Both the position numbers and the translations under genes were made by a program. From the NCBI GenBank assembly GCA_036491755.1, contig DASXBJ010000135.1, positions 1-21,129 on the forward strand: a stretch of DNA of 21,129 bases. Direction: 5' to 3'. The stretch is from DASXBJ01 sp036491755. GTDB taxonomy: Bacteria; Chloroflexota; Dormibacteria; Dormibacterales; Dormibacteraceae. Positions 1 to 7,866 of the stretch are shown here, piece after piece. A model generated the notes under the pieces. The model worked only from the letters and a program-made list of their open reading frames with translations. It was not told the DNA's origin and did not search any database. Every line of letters begins with the position of its first letter. The first letter of the stretch is position 1.

Positions 1-798
1 AGTCCCGAGCAACCGCAGGGCGAGGCGCGGCGCAGGCTCCTGCATGAGTTCGGACGATTCGTGCGTTCCCTGGGCGGTCTCTACAGCTGCGCCCCCGACA
101 TGAACACGTCGGCGCGGGACATGGACGTCATCGCCGAGGTCTGTCCATACGTCTTCTGCAAGACAGAAGCCGCCGGAGGATCGGGCGACACCGCGCCGGA
201 CACCGCGGTGGGCGTTTTCCACGGCATTCGCGCCGCATGCAGGTACACCTTCGGCACCGACGACCTGAAGGGCCGCACAGTCCTCGTGCAGGGGACGGGC
301 GGCGTCGGCGGACCGCTGGTGACGAAGCTGCGCCAGGCCGGCGCCACGGTCATGGCCAGCGACATCGACCCCGGTCGCCTCGCCGCCCTGCGCGGCAAGG
401 GCATCCACGTGGTTCCACCAGAGCAAGCCTTGACCACTCCGTGCGATGTGCTGGCACCCTGCGCGACGGGCGCAGTGCTGAGCGAGACGACCATCCCCAA
501 CCTGCGATGCCGTGTGGTTGCAGGCGGCGCGAACAACCAGCTGGAGAAGGCGTCCGACGCCGAGCTTCTGCGCGAGAGAGGAATCGTGTACGCGCCCGAC
601 TTCGTGATCAACTCCGGCGGCGTGCTGCACGGCGGTGGCCTGGAAGAGCAGGGGTGGTCGCGCCAGACACTCGACCAGCGGCTCGCCGGACTCGGAGATG
701 CGATCTACGAGATCTTGCAAACCGCCGAACGCGAAGGGATCAACAGCGACGCCGCCGCGCGGCGAATCGCCATGTCACGAATCGCCGCCGCCGGCTGA
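1..798 (+). CDS. Glu/Leu/Phe/Val dehydrogenase, C-terminal part (5' end outside window)
   Basis: The reading frame is open from base 1, so the N-terminus is off the window. The GTG at 61 is internal, because clear family sequence (HEFGRFVRSLGG) precedes and spans it. This family oxidatively deaminates amino acids to 2-oxo acids with NAD(P) in the cytoplasm. The visible part holds the end of the catalytic domain (NTSARDMDVIAE), then a Rossmann fold with the dinucleotide loop GTGGVGGPL near bases 295-320 and an acidic residue at the end of beta-2 (ASDID). The late motif APDFVINSGGVL is typical of leucine/phenylalanine/valine dehydrogenases. The substrate lysine lies in the missing part, so substrate choice cannot be judged. 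Leucine dehydrogenase is the best guess by overall resemblance. Confidence 0.9.
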   Translation, partial: SPEQPQGEARRRLLHEFGRFVRSLGGLYSCAPDMNTSARDMDVIAEVCPYVFCKTEAAGGSGDTAPDTAVGVFHGIRAACRYTFGTDDLKGRTVLVQGTGGVGGPLVTKLRQAGATVMASDIDPGRLAALRGKGIHVVPPEQALTTPCDVLAPCATGAVLSETTIPNLRCRVVAGGANNQLEKASDAELLRERGIVYAPDFVINSGGVLHGGGLEEQGWSRQTLDQRLAGLGDAIYEILQTAEREGINSDAAARRIAMSRIAAAG

Positions 799-816
799 TC
801 ACCGGTCGTCACCGAG

Positions 817-822
817 TACTGT
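817..822 (+). promoter_or_regulatory. Candidate -10 element (TACTGT) for a leaderless lipoprotein mRNA
   Basis: TACTGT ends six bases upstream of the GTG at 829, so transcription would begin at or next to the start codon. No convincing -35 hexamer is visible, and no Shine-Dalgarno site lies upstream. Confidence 0.35.
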
Positions 823-828
823 TACGCG

Positions 829-1989
829 GTGCGTGCGCGGCTGACCCTGGTCCTGGCTGTCGTCGTGCTCGCGGCTTGCGGCGGCGCATCGCCGGCGGCC
901 TCGCACAGCCCGAGCTCGCAGGCGACTTCCAGCGCGGGCGCGCCCGCAAGCCCCTCCGGCGGGGCCACGGCCGCGCCGTCCCCCTCTGGATCCGCCGGCC
1001 CCGCGTCATTGGTGCACTGCACCGCGGCGGTGCCTTCGGGCGACAACCTGGTCATCGGCAGCGTCACCGGCGATCCGACGGTCGTCGTGCGCGATATCCA
1101 GGACCCGGCCAACGCCAAGAACCTCTGCGCCTTCGACCCGAATGCCCTGTCGCCGCAATTCGTCAACGCGTCCGAGGTCGCCTACGAGACATCCGGCCAG
1201 CAGATCATCGAAGCCGCACTGGCCACGGGCTCGACCAACGTCATCGCGCACTACGGCGCGGGCATCAACTCTGGCCAGTATTCGATCAGCCCTGACGGTC
1301 GCTCGTTCACCTACGTCGACGGCAACGCGTGGCACCTCGTGACCTCGTCCGGCAACCGCGTCCTAACCACCCTTCCCGCTGCGCCCAACCGGGGCGTCAA
1401 CCCGGACGAGGACGACAGCTTTCTCAGCTACTCGCCCGACGGCCAGTACATCGCCTGGTTTCAGACTTACCACACCGGCGGATCCGGCGAGACGGCGGCC
1501 GACCAGGTGCGAAAGGCGGGCGATGGATCACTCGCGTACTCAACGTCAGGGATGACCATGGCCGTGTGGGCGTCCGTGCCCAGCCGCCTGTTCTTCAGGG
1601 ACGCGGCCGGCAACGTCCATCGCTGGGACCCGACCGGAGGGCTTTCGTCGATGTCTTCGGCGCACTGGATACGGCCGCGGTCGTCCCCGGACGGCCGCTG
1701 GATCGCCTACACATTCCGCTCGACGAGCGCCGTCGGGGGAATCGGCTTCTACAGCGTGCAGGCCAACAGCCTTTCCAACACGTCGCCGCCAGGGCGCGCA
1801 GAGGTCAGGTTCTTGAACAACGACCTCGTGTGGTACATCGGCGTGCAGGCATGCTCGACGTGCCTGGGCGGGCAGCCGTCGCCCACCGGCGTCGCCTACA
1901 TCTACGATATTGCCGGCACGTCGGAGATCTCGTCCCGGCTCGCCGCGGTCCAGGACGCCTGGCCCCACTACACGCCCCCGGGCCCGTAA
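829..1989 (+). CDS. Putative lipoprotein with TolB/WD40-like beta-propeller repeats
   Basis: The protein is 386 residues with a GTG start. The N-terminus MRARLTLVLAVVVLAACGG is a lipoprotein signal with lipobox LAAC (Cys17). A Ser/Ala/Pro/Gly-rich linker to about residue 60 would hold the folded part away from the membrane. The body contains PD40-type repeats: SPDGRSFTYV, SPDGQYIAWF and SPDGRWIAYT, as in TolB-like beta-propellers. A Cys pair (CSTC) lies near the C-terminus. No enzymatic motif is visible. An extracellular binding or scaffold role is inference. There is no Shine-Dalgarno site. TACTGT at 817-822 ends six bases before the GTG, which fits a leaderless mRNA. The gene starts 30 bp after the dehydrogenase and is followed by a hairpin. 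Confidence 0.85.
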   Translation: MRARLTLVLAVVVLAACGGASPAASHSPSSQATSSAGAPASPSGGATAAPSPSGSAGPASLVHCTAAVPSGDNLVIGSVTGDPTVVVRDIQDPANAKNLCAFDPNALSPQFVNASEVAYETSGQQIIEAALATGSTNVIAHYGAGINSGQYSISPDGRSFTYVDGNAWHLVTSSGNRVLTTLPAAPNRGVNPDEDDSFLSYSPDGQYIAWFQTYHTGGSGETAADQVRKAGDGSLAYSTSGMTMAVWASVPSRLFFRDAAGNVHRWDPTGGLSSMSSAHWIRPRSSPDGRWIAYTFRSTSAVGGIGFYSVQANSLSNTSPPGRAEVRFLNNDLVWYIGVQACSTCLGGQPSPTGVAYIYDIAGTSEISSRLAAVQDAWPHYTPPGP

Positions 1990-1990
1990 C

Positions 1991-2031
1991 CCCCTCCCCT
2001 CTCCCCCTCGGGGAGAGGGTCAGGGAGAGGG
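1991..2031. repeat. REP-like GC-rich hairpin between convergent genes
   Basis: A perfect 10-bp stem (1997-2006 paired with 2010-2019) has a 3-base loop, CTC. A second purine-rich block (AGGGAGAGGGG, around 2021-2031) could pair alternatively with the pyrimidine-rich left side. It sits between the end of the lipoprotein gene (1989) and the end of the convergent minus-strand gene (2058). There is no T-tract on either side, so it is not a canonical intrinsic terminator. The CCCTCTCCC...GGGAGAGGG pattern resembles intergenic palindromic repeats dispersed in many bacterial genomes. Only this copy is visible in the window. Confidence 0.6.
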
Positions 2032-2057
2032 GCGTAAATCACCCCCTGAGGGCTAGG

Positions 2058-2486
2058 TCAGGCCATCTCGCGCCGGCGCTCGCGCTCGAGCCGCTGAGCC
2101 TCATCGTCGGCGCCGACCATCGCCACCATCGCCGCGCGGTACTGGAGCATGGCCTGGCGCATACCTTCGGTCCTGTCCCTGCGATCGACCGCCTCGTGGC
2201 GGGCCTTCCGTACTTCCATCGGCAGATCCTTCTCGCCCAGCGGGTGCCCGCGCTCGCGCAGCACGGACATGACGAGGGCGTCCGCCTCGCGCACCGCGTT
2301 CTCCGGGGTATCGATGAAGCGAGTCTCGATCTGGTCCCATTCGGTGAGATAGCGATCACGTGACTCCGGCTCCATCGGCCGAAGCACGGGCCGGCCACGA
2401 TGCCCCGTCGCCGCGCGAACCAGCAGCAGCAGTACCACGATCACCAGCAAAATCACCGCGATCGTCACCAGTGTCCCTGTGTCCAT
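2058..2486 (-). CDS. Small membrane-anchored protein of unknown function
   Basis: The start is ATG at 2486, giving 142 residues (MDTGTLVTIAV...). GGAGG lies 11 bases upstream; the longer upstream extension lacks such a site. One N-terminal transmembrane helix (about residues 5-24, TLVTIAVILLVIVVLLLLV) is followed by a basic stretch and a soluble helical domain. That domain contains YLTEWDQIETRFIDTPENAV and ADALVMSVLRERGHPL, then a charged C-terminus rich in Arg and Glu. This pattern (single helix, then EW..I..RF.D.P..AV..AD.LV) recurs in hypothetical secreted or membrane proteins of Gram-positive-like bacteria. No function is known to me. The topology is probably Nout-Ccyt with a cytoplasmic domain. 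Confidence 0.8.
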   Translation of the reverse strand: MDTGTLVTIAVILLVIVVLLLLVRAATGHRGRPVLRPMEPESRDRYLTEWDQIETRFIDTPENAVREADALVMSVLRERGHPLGEKDLPMEVRKARHEAVDRRDRTEGMRQAMLQYRAAMVAMVGADDEAQRLERERRREMA

Positions 2487-2570
2487 ATATTCAACAACCT
2501 CCAATTGAGGTAACGCCACGGCGGTCGCTTTGACCCAAGCCAATCCGCCGAATCGGCGCGTTGACTATTC

Positions 2571-2915
2571 GTGGAAGTACGGCAGGCCGCCTTCTGGATC
2601 GGTCTTCTCTTTGGCGGTCAGGCCACCGACACCTGGACGACACAGGTCGACAGCGCCCGCGGGGCGCTGGAGGCGATGCCCGTCAGCGCACAGCTCCTGG
2701 ACGCCGGAGGCATCGCGCTTTTCTGGGGCACGAAATGCCTGCTCGTGGCGACGGCAGCCTCAGCGCTGCTCCTTGCGGCACGCTGGGTGCGGCCTGACCG
2801 TCAGGTTTCGCGGGTCACGTTCCGCGTCGCGCTGCTCTGCATCCAGGCCGCCACCGTCGGGCTGGCCTGGGTCTCGGTCAACAACGTGATGCTTCTGCGG
2901 TCACTCGCCAACTGA
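2571..2915 (+). CDS. Small integral membrane protein, DUF5658-like layout
   Basis: The protein is 114 residues with a GTG start and no clear Shine-Dalgarno site. Three hydrophobic segments are visible: about residues 7-20 (weak), 45-70 (AGGIALFWGTKCLLVATAAS) and 84-108. Its layout is a polar D.WTTQ segment, then a loop, then GG..LF..K.LLVA. This resembles the small membrane proteins grouped as DUF5658, but the match is by eye. Length and hydropathy support a real gene. It is divergent from the 2058-2486 gene, with the intervening 84 bp probably holding both promoters. Function unknown. Confidence 0.65.
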   Translation: MEVRQAAFWIGLLFGGQATDTWTTQVDSARGALEAMPVSAQLLDAGGIALFWGTKCLLVATAASALLLAARWVRPDRQVSRVTFRVALLCIQAATVGLAWVSVNNVMLLRSLAN

Positions 2916-3174
2916 GCGGAGCGGCGCGCCGGGTCAGCTGCTCGTTGCTTTCAGAGAAGGATCGTGCCGGCGCCACGCCCTCAAGCAGCTTTCGCACGTG
3001 CAGCCTGGTCCGCTGAGGACCGTGCGCGGCCGGCGCGACCGACGAATCTGCTTCAACAACGATGCCAGGACTGTGGTGCGACGTAGTGGTGTCATGTTGC
3101 CTCCGGTGGTTCTGTATTAAGGAGATTAACGAGCTGGGTGCCGATTTCCTGCATTCAGCGCGCCAACGGCAGGG
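2916..3174. other. Intergenic stretch with no recognised gene
   Basis: These 259 bp lie between the small membrane protein and the end of the minus-strand oxidoreductase-hemerythrin gene. No RNA gene, strong hairpin with a T-tract or protein-like frame was recognised. An AT-richer patch occurs around 3112-3130. AAGGAGATTAAC at about 3119-3130 resembles a Shine-Dalgarno site, but no protein-like frame follows it. Confidence 0.4.
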
Positions 3175-4704
3175 TCAGATTCGAATGGCCAGGCGCCCGA
3201 TCGGCTCGATGAGCTGTTCCTCTTCGAATTTCAGGTGCGCGAGCAGCGCATCGGTCAGGTGATCCACGGCGCTTGATGTTTCGTCCAGGCGCTTCTCGTC
3301 CTCGACCATCGCAACCAGGGCGGCATCGATGTTGCCCAGCACGGCGGCGATGCCTTCATGTTCGTGGCGCAGGCGCTCGAGGACCGGCGCCAGGGACTGG
3401 TCCGCTGCCTTGAGATCCGGGAACAGCTGCTGGTCCTCGATGGCGTGATGAAAGCTGACCACGCGGCAGTAGGCCGAGCAGAACGCGCCCAGGGTCCAGT
3501 AGTTCTGCCGCATCGTCATGGTGTTGAGGTACGACCTTGCTTCTCCGGCCGTGGTCCGGCCGTCGCGCACCTCCTCGATCACCTCGCGCAGCCGGCCGAG
3601 CTCCTGTCGCAGGTGCTCGTGTATGGCCAGCAGAGTCTGCTGACCGGCACGGCCGACCGCAAGCTTCTCGTCATCTTCGCCGACCAAACGCTCCGCCTCG
3701 CGTATCGCATGTGAGGCCGCCGCGCGCGACCCGTCCGCGGTTGCTGCGGCCGCGGGCGCTGTCGCGGTCCCGCCCCGCCTGGCGCTGGCCACCGCCTCCC
3801 GCACCGCGGGCACGACCTCCGTCGCCCACACGCGCAGGTCGTTCTCCCCTCCCGGTCCGGTGCCCAGGATGAAAGCGCTCATGCCGTCGCGCAGCACGAG
3901 CTCGGTGATCTGTTCCCCCCAGGTTCGCGCCGGCCCCTGCAGGAATCCGCGATCCGCTCCTCCGAGCCTTCCGCCGACGTTGAATCCGCGCCTGATTTCC
4001 GATGGGCTGCGGCCGGCCTCCTGTGCCGCGCCGTCGATCACCGCGTTCATCGCGCCCAGCTCGTCCAACGACGCATAGCCGAGCGAGGGGATCCATCCGT
4101 CGGCGGCGCGCCCCGTGAGGCGGAGCATGCGCGGCTTGTAGGCGCCCAGCCAGATCGCAATCGGGTGCGCCGGCGTTGGTCCGGGACGCGCACCGTCGAG
4201 CGTGTAGTACCGGCCGCTGAATCGCGCGGGCGGTCCGGGCTTCCACAGCGCCCGCATGACATCGATGGCTTCCGCAAGCGCTTCGACCAGTTCGGGTGCC
4301 GTCCGGCGCGGCCCGCCCATCGCGACGATCGGATCGATGAACCCACCGGCGCCCAGACCAAGCTCGACTCGCCCACCGCTCAGGATGTCGAGCGCGGCCG
4401 CGCTGCGGGCGAGGACGGCGGGCGGGCGCAGCGGGACGTTGATGACGTCGGGAAAGAGGCGGATCCGCTTGGTGCGTGCCGCGACAAACGACAGGAGCGT
4501 CCACGCGTCGAGAAAGGCGGCCTGGTACGGATGATCCTGGAACCCGATGATGTCGAGCCCCAGGTCGTCGGCGAGCTCGGCCATGTCGAGGATGCCCTGG
4601 TGCTCGCGCGCGGTCGGCGCCAGCCCGACCCCGAACAGAAGGTCGTGGCCGTAGTCAGTCACTGGTCTTGGAGCCGACACTGACTCGCCGGGCACACAGG
4701 CCAA
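3175..4704 (-). CDS. Luciferase-like (LLM class) flavin oxidoreductase fused to a C-terminal hemerythrin domain
   Basis: The frame encodes up to 509 residues. Residues 20-310 are an LLM-class TIM-barrel oxidoreductase: LLFGVGLAPTAREHQGILDM, FQDHPYQ, LFPDVINVPLRPP, GGRVELGLGAGG and AADGWIPSLGY. Such enzymes use FMN or F420; which one cannot be decided here. An Ala/Gly-rich linker spans about 311-350. Residues 358-509 form a hemerythrin HHE domain. Its candidate diiron ligands are all present: H362 or H364, H419/H420, E423, H447/H449, H490 and E494. The start is uncertain. TTG 4704, GTG 4695 and GTG 4662 are in frame, and the family core begins near residue 20. The gene is divergent from fic. 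O2, NO or redox sensing coupled to flavin chemistry is inference. Confidence 0.9.
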   Translation of the reverse strand: MACVPGESVSAPRPVTDYGHDLLFGVGLAPTAREHQGILDMAELADDLGLDIIGFQDHPYQAAFLDAWTLLSFVAARTKRIRLFPDVINVPLRPPAVLARSAAALDILSGGRVELGLGAGGFIDPIVAMGGPRRTAPELVEALAEAIDVMRALWKPGPPARFSGRYYTLDGARPGPTPAHPIAIWLGAYKPRMLRLTGRAADGWIPSLGYASLDELGAMNAVIDGAAQEAGRSPSEIRRGFNVGGRLGGADRGFLQGPARTWGEQITELVLRDGMSAFILGTGPGGENDLRVWATEVVPAVREAVASARRGGTATAPAAAATADGSRAAASHAIREAERLVGEDDEKLAVGRAGQQTLLAIHEHLRQELGRLREVIEEVRDGRTTAGEARSYLNTMTMRQNYWTLGAFCSAYCRVVSFHHAIEDQQLFPDLKAADQSLAPVLERLRHEHEGIAAVLGNIDAALVAMVEDEKRLDETSSAVDHLTDALLAHLKFEEEQLIEPIGRLAIRI

Positions 4705-4803
4705 CCATTGTCCCGCCTTTCAAAGTCGCGGCCTTCAGCGCACGGGCGGCAGCGCGGCGGCTTTGTGGACTGCCTGACCAGGCGGCCGGCCAGAGACCGC
4801 GAA

Positions 4804-4831
4804 GCGAATAAACAAATAATCGTATATTCGC
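4804..4831 (+). promoter_or_regulatory. fic promoter region: 7-bp inverted repeat around a candidate -10 (TATATT)
   Basis: GCGAATA (4804-4810) and TATTCGC (4825-4831) form a perfect inverted repeat separated by 14 AT-rich bases. TATATT (4823-4828) lies inside it and ends five bases before the fic ATG at 4834, which would make the transcript leaderless. The Fic protein has its own C-terminal winged helix, so autoregulation through this site is a reasonable guess. Confidence 0.4.
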
Positions 4832-4833
4832 CT

Positions 4834-5943
4834 ATGCTTTCCCCAGTGCCGATCTACGCCGTGCCCCCGAAGTCGTCGGTCCTGCTCGAACGGCTGAACG
4901 AGCTCGACGTCCTGCGCCGCTACCTGGCGCAGAACCTGGGCGATTCCGCCCAGCCCTGGACAGGCTCGCTGCGCCGCCTTGCCGCGGCGGAAGCCACGGT
5001 CGGGTCGACGTCGATCGAGGGCTACGGGGCAAGCCTGGAGGACACGGTCGAGATCCTCGCCGGCCGCCACCCGGCCGGCACCTCTGAGGAGACGCAGCGC
5101 ATCATCGCCGCCTACGCCCAGGCGATGGATCGCGTCGCGGTGCTCGCCGGCGATCGACGTTTCGACTGGTCGGCGCAGACCATGCTCGACCTCCACTTCC
5201 TGGTCTGCCACCCGCAGCCGCAGGCGGTCCCCGGTCGATTTCGCGACGCGCCGGTCATCGTCACGCGGGGCCTCGGCCGCGACCCATACCGGCCACCCTC
5301 ATCGGCCGACGTGCCTGCGCTGGTCGGTGAGCTGGTCACCTGGCTGAGCTCCGGAGATCTGACCCGTCACCCGGTGGTGCGCGCCGCGATGGCCCACCTC
5401 AACCTGGTTTCGATCCACCCGTTCCGCGACGGCAATGGCCGCCTCGCCCGAATCGTGCAATCCCTCGTGCTGGCCAGGGAGGGTTTGCTTCGTCCGGAGC
5501 TGGTGTCCATCGAGCCATACCTGGCGAGGCACACCCGCGAGTACTACGCGGTGCTGGAGGAGGTCCAGGGCCGCAGCTTCGAACCCGCCCGTGACGTGTC
5601 CGCGTGGATCGAGTTCTGCATCAACGCCCACGTAAACGAAGCCACCGAGCGCCGGCGATGGCTGGAGATCGCCTATGCGCGCCATGACTTCACCGAGCAG
5701 CTGGCGCGCGACCAGAGCTATCCCGAGAGATTCGTGAACGCGCTCGACCAGGCGTTGCTCGGCCTGCCTGTGACGAACGCCGACTACCGCCGCGAGACCG
5801 ACATCGCGAGCCCGACGGCGGCGCAGGACCTGCAGCGTTTGCGACGCGATGGCTGGCTCGAGCAGCAGGGCGGCGGGCGCTCGGTGCGCTACATCGCGAG
5901 CCGCAAGCTCCAGGAGGTGTGGTCGCACACGCAAGGCCGGTGA
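4834..5943 (+). CDS. fic: Fic family protein (class II AMPylator type) with C-terminal winged helix
   Basis: The chosen start is ATG 4834, giving 369 residues. The region before it is not protein-like, and an AT-rich promoter-like segment abuts the ATG. Fic proteins transfer AMP or related groups from nucleotides to protein hydroxyls. The catalytic motif HPFRDGNGRLAR (residues 195-206) is intact, with the general-base His195 and the anion-binding loop. The N-terminal inhibitory motif [S/T]xxxE[G/N] is present as STSIEG (58-63), so the enzyme is class II and autoinhibited by Glu62. A flap segment, AVPGRFRDAPVIV, precedes the catalytic motif. Residues 310-355 (PVTNADYRRET..SPTAAQDLQRLRRDGWLEQ) form a winged helix, common in this Fic subtype. 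There is no partner antitoxin beside it. The target protein is unknown. Confidence 0.93.
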   Translation: MLSPVPIYAVPPKSSVLLERLNELDVLRRYLAQNLGDSAQPWTGSLRRLAAAEATVGSTSIEGYGASLEDTVEILAGRHPAGTSEETQRIIAAYAQAMDRVAVLAGDRRFDWSAQTMLDLHFLVCHPQPQAVPGRFRDAPVIVTRGLGRDPYRPPSSADVPALVGELVTWLSSGDLTRHPVVRAAMAHLNLVSIHPFRDGNGRLARIVQSLVLAREGLLRPELVSIEPYLARHTREYYAVLEEVQGRSFEPARDVSAWIEFCINAHVNEATERRRWLEIAYARHDFTEQLARDQSYPERFVNALDQALLGLPVTNADYRRETDIASPTAAQDLQRLRRDGWLEQQGGGRSVRYIASRKLQEVWSHTQGR

Positions 5944-6036
5944 GGGTGCAGTTGCAGACCGTGCGCGGCCGCCGCTCACCGGCAGGTCGGTAAAGGCCGC
6001 TGTGCCCTTCCATCTGTCTCCGTCAGACTCGTGGTC

Positions 6037-7818
6037 ATGAACGAACGCGCGGAACGAGTGCTGCGCGAGGTCTTTGGCCTTGAAGGTTTCCGACCGGGCC
6101 AGGCAGATGTGGTGAACGCCATGCTGGCCGGTCGGGACGTGCTCTCCGTCGCTCCCACCGGTTCCGGCAAGAGCATCAGCTACTGGGTGCCGGCGGTCGT
6201 CGAAGGCGGCCTGACGCTCGTGGTCTCGCCGCTGATCGCGCTCATGAAAGATCAGGTGGACCGCCTGACCGAGCGCGGCGTCCCGGCCACGTTCATCAAC
6301 TCGTCGGTGGAGCGCGCTGAGCAGGGCGAGCGGCTGCGCCGCGCCACAGCGGGCGGTTACCGGCTGCTCTTCGTGGCGCCTGAACGGCTGGGCCGGCCGG
6401 GATTCATGGCCGCGCTCGGCGACCTTGGCGTCCAGCGAGTCGTGGTCGACGAGGCGCACTGCATCTCAACGTGGGGCCACGATTTCCGTCCCGACTACCG
6501 GCTCTTGGGAGCGGCCATCGCGGCCTGCGGGCGGCCGCCTGTCGCCGGTTTCACGGCCACCGCAACGCCCCAGGTGCGAGCCGACGTCGTCGCCAACCTC
6601 AATCTGCGCGACCCGTTCATTTCGGTGTCAGGATTCAATCGCCCCAACCTCACTCTCGCGGTCATCCGCTGCAGGGGCGAGCGGGCCAAGCGCGAGGCAC
6701 TGCGCGGTCTGGTCGCGTCGAAAGACCAGCAGGCGCTCGTGTACGTCGGCACGGTGGCCGCGGCCGAGGAGCTGGCCGGCGAGCTGGGGATCGCGTGCTA
6801 CCACGGCCGTCAGGAGGCAGAGCTGCGGCGGCGCACCCAGGACGACTTCACCGCCGGCCGCACGCGCGTCGTCGTCGCGACGTCCGCGTTCGGGATGGGC
6901 GTCGACATAGCCGGCATCAGGCGCGTCATTCACTACCAGCACCCGGGCAGCCTGGAGGCTTACTACCAGGAGGCCGGCCGCGCCGGGCGTGACGGGCGCC
7001 CCGCCCAGTGCACGATCCTCTACAGCCCAGCCGATCGCGACCTCCAGGCCTTCTTCATCGAGCAGTCGGGCCTGGAAGACGGCTCTCCACTCAAAGACCA
7101 CGCCTACGCTCGACTCGCCCAGATGATCGCCTACGCCGAGATGCGCGAATGCCGCCACGCCCGGATCGCCGATTACTTTGGCGAAGAGGGCGTGGCTCGG
7201 ACCTGCTCCGCCTGCGACAACTGCCTCACCTCCGCGCCCCCGGAAGAGCTCGTGCCGGTCGAGGCCGTGCGCGCGGGACTGGCCGCGGTCGCGCGCTTCA
7301 GCGGACGCGTGGGGTTGAGCAATGTGGCGGCCGTGCTCGGGGGCCGGCGGACCAAATGGTCGACGGCGCAGGCCTGGGTCCAGGAGCTCCCGTTCCACGG
7401 TGCCCTCAACCGCTGGAAGGAGGATCGGATCAGGCTGCTCCTGGCGGAGCTCATCCGGGCGGGCTTCGCTCGACAGAGCTCGGGCGAATACCCGGTCGTC
7501 GAGATCACCGCGGCCGGGCGGGACGCCTTCAACCGCGGAACCACCCTCTCGCTGACGCTGCCGGCCGAAGGCAGGAGGCCCGAGAGCGCAGACGTACCGG
7601 CGGCGACCATGGATCGATTGCGCAGGTGGCGCCTCGAAACCGCGCGGGCCGAGGGCGTGCCCGCCTACGTGGTTTTCCACGATGCCACGCTCACGGCGAT
7701 CGCCGCCGCCGGCCCGGTGAGCCTGAACGAGCTGCTTCGCGTGCCCGGCGTTGGAGACTCGAAGCTGCGAAAGTACGGCGAGGACGTGCTCGAGATCATC
7801 CGGGCTGCCCCCGCCTGA
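6037..7818 (+). CDS. recQ: ATP-dependent DNA helicase RecQ
   Basis: The protein is 593 residues from ATG 6037; GTG 6031 is an alternative start. This 3'-5' superfamily 2 helicase unwinds recombination and replication intermediates. Visible motifs are the FRPGQ motif-0 region (18-22), Walker A TGSGKS (41-46), DEAH (138-141) followed by the aromatic-rich loop CISTWGHDFRPDY, TATAT (motif III), and QEAGRAGRDG (311-320, motif VI). The RQC zinc site is intact: C372, C390, C393 and C396. A winged-helix region follows, then a C-terminal HRDC domain (about 525-593, VSLNELLRVPGVGDSKLRKYG). The length is normal for bacterial RecQ. CAGACT, seven bases before the ATG, could be a -10 element. Confidence 0.96.
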   Translation: MNERAERVLREVFGLEGFRPGQADVVNAMLAGRDVLSVAPTGSGKSISYWVPAVVEGGLTLVVSPLIALMKDQVDRLTERGVPATFINSSVERAEQGERLRRATAGGYRLLFVAPERLGRPGFMAALGDLGVQRVVVDEAHCISTWGHDFRPDYRLLGAAIAACGRPPVAGFTATATPQVRADVVANLNLRDPFISVSGFNRPNLTLAVIRCRGERAKREALRGLVASKDQQALVYVGTVAAAEELAGELGIACYHGRQEAELRRRTQDDFTAGRTRVVVATSAFGMGVDIAGIRRVIHYQHPGSLEAYYQEAGRAGRDGRPAQCTILYSPADRDLQAFFIEQSGLEDGSPLKDHAYARLAQMIAYAEMRECRHARIADYFGEEGVARTCSACDNCLTSAPPEELVPVEAVRAGLAAVARFSGRVGLSNVAAVLGGRRTKWSTAQAWVQELPFHGALNRWKEDRIRLLLAELIRAGFARQSSGEYPVVEITAAGRDAFNRGTTLSLTLPAEGRRPESADVPAATMDRLRRWRLETARAEGVPAYVVFHDATLTAIAAAGPVSLNELLRVPGVGDSKLRKYGEDVLEIIRAAPA

Positions 7819-7853
7819 ACGCAGTAACCTAGCGCCTACCGATCACCCGATTC

Positions 7854-7859
7854 AGGAGG
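7854..7859 (+). promoter_or_regulatory. Shine-Dalgarno site (AGGAGG) fixing the trpB2 start
   Basis: AGGAGG lies seven bases upstream of GTG 7867, optimal spacing, and supports that GTG as the start codon. Confidence 0.8.
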
Positions 7860-7866
7860 CTGGGAC

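Noticed and set aside
237..1295. Long plus-strand open frame overlapping the dehydrogenase and lipoprotein genes
   Set aside because: It is extremely Arg-rich and spans two well-supported genes in another frame; it is a shadow of high-GC codon use.
3018..3032. 15-base identity GACCGTGCGCGGCCG shared with 5957-5971
   Set aside because: Both copies are intergenic, but the match is short, GC-only in character and has weakly similar flanks; chance cannot be excluded in DNA this GC-rich.
5299..6459. 386-codon minus-strand frame opposite fic and recQ
   Set aside because: It lies antisense to two genes with intact catalytic motifs and has the His/Arg-rich composition of a codon shadow.
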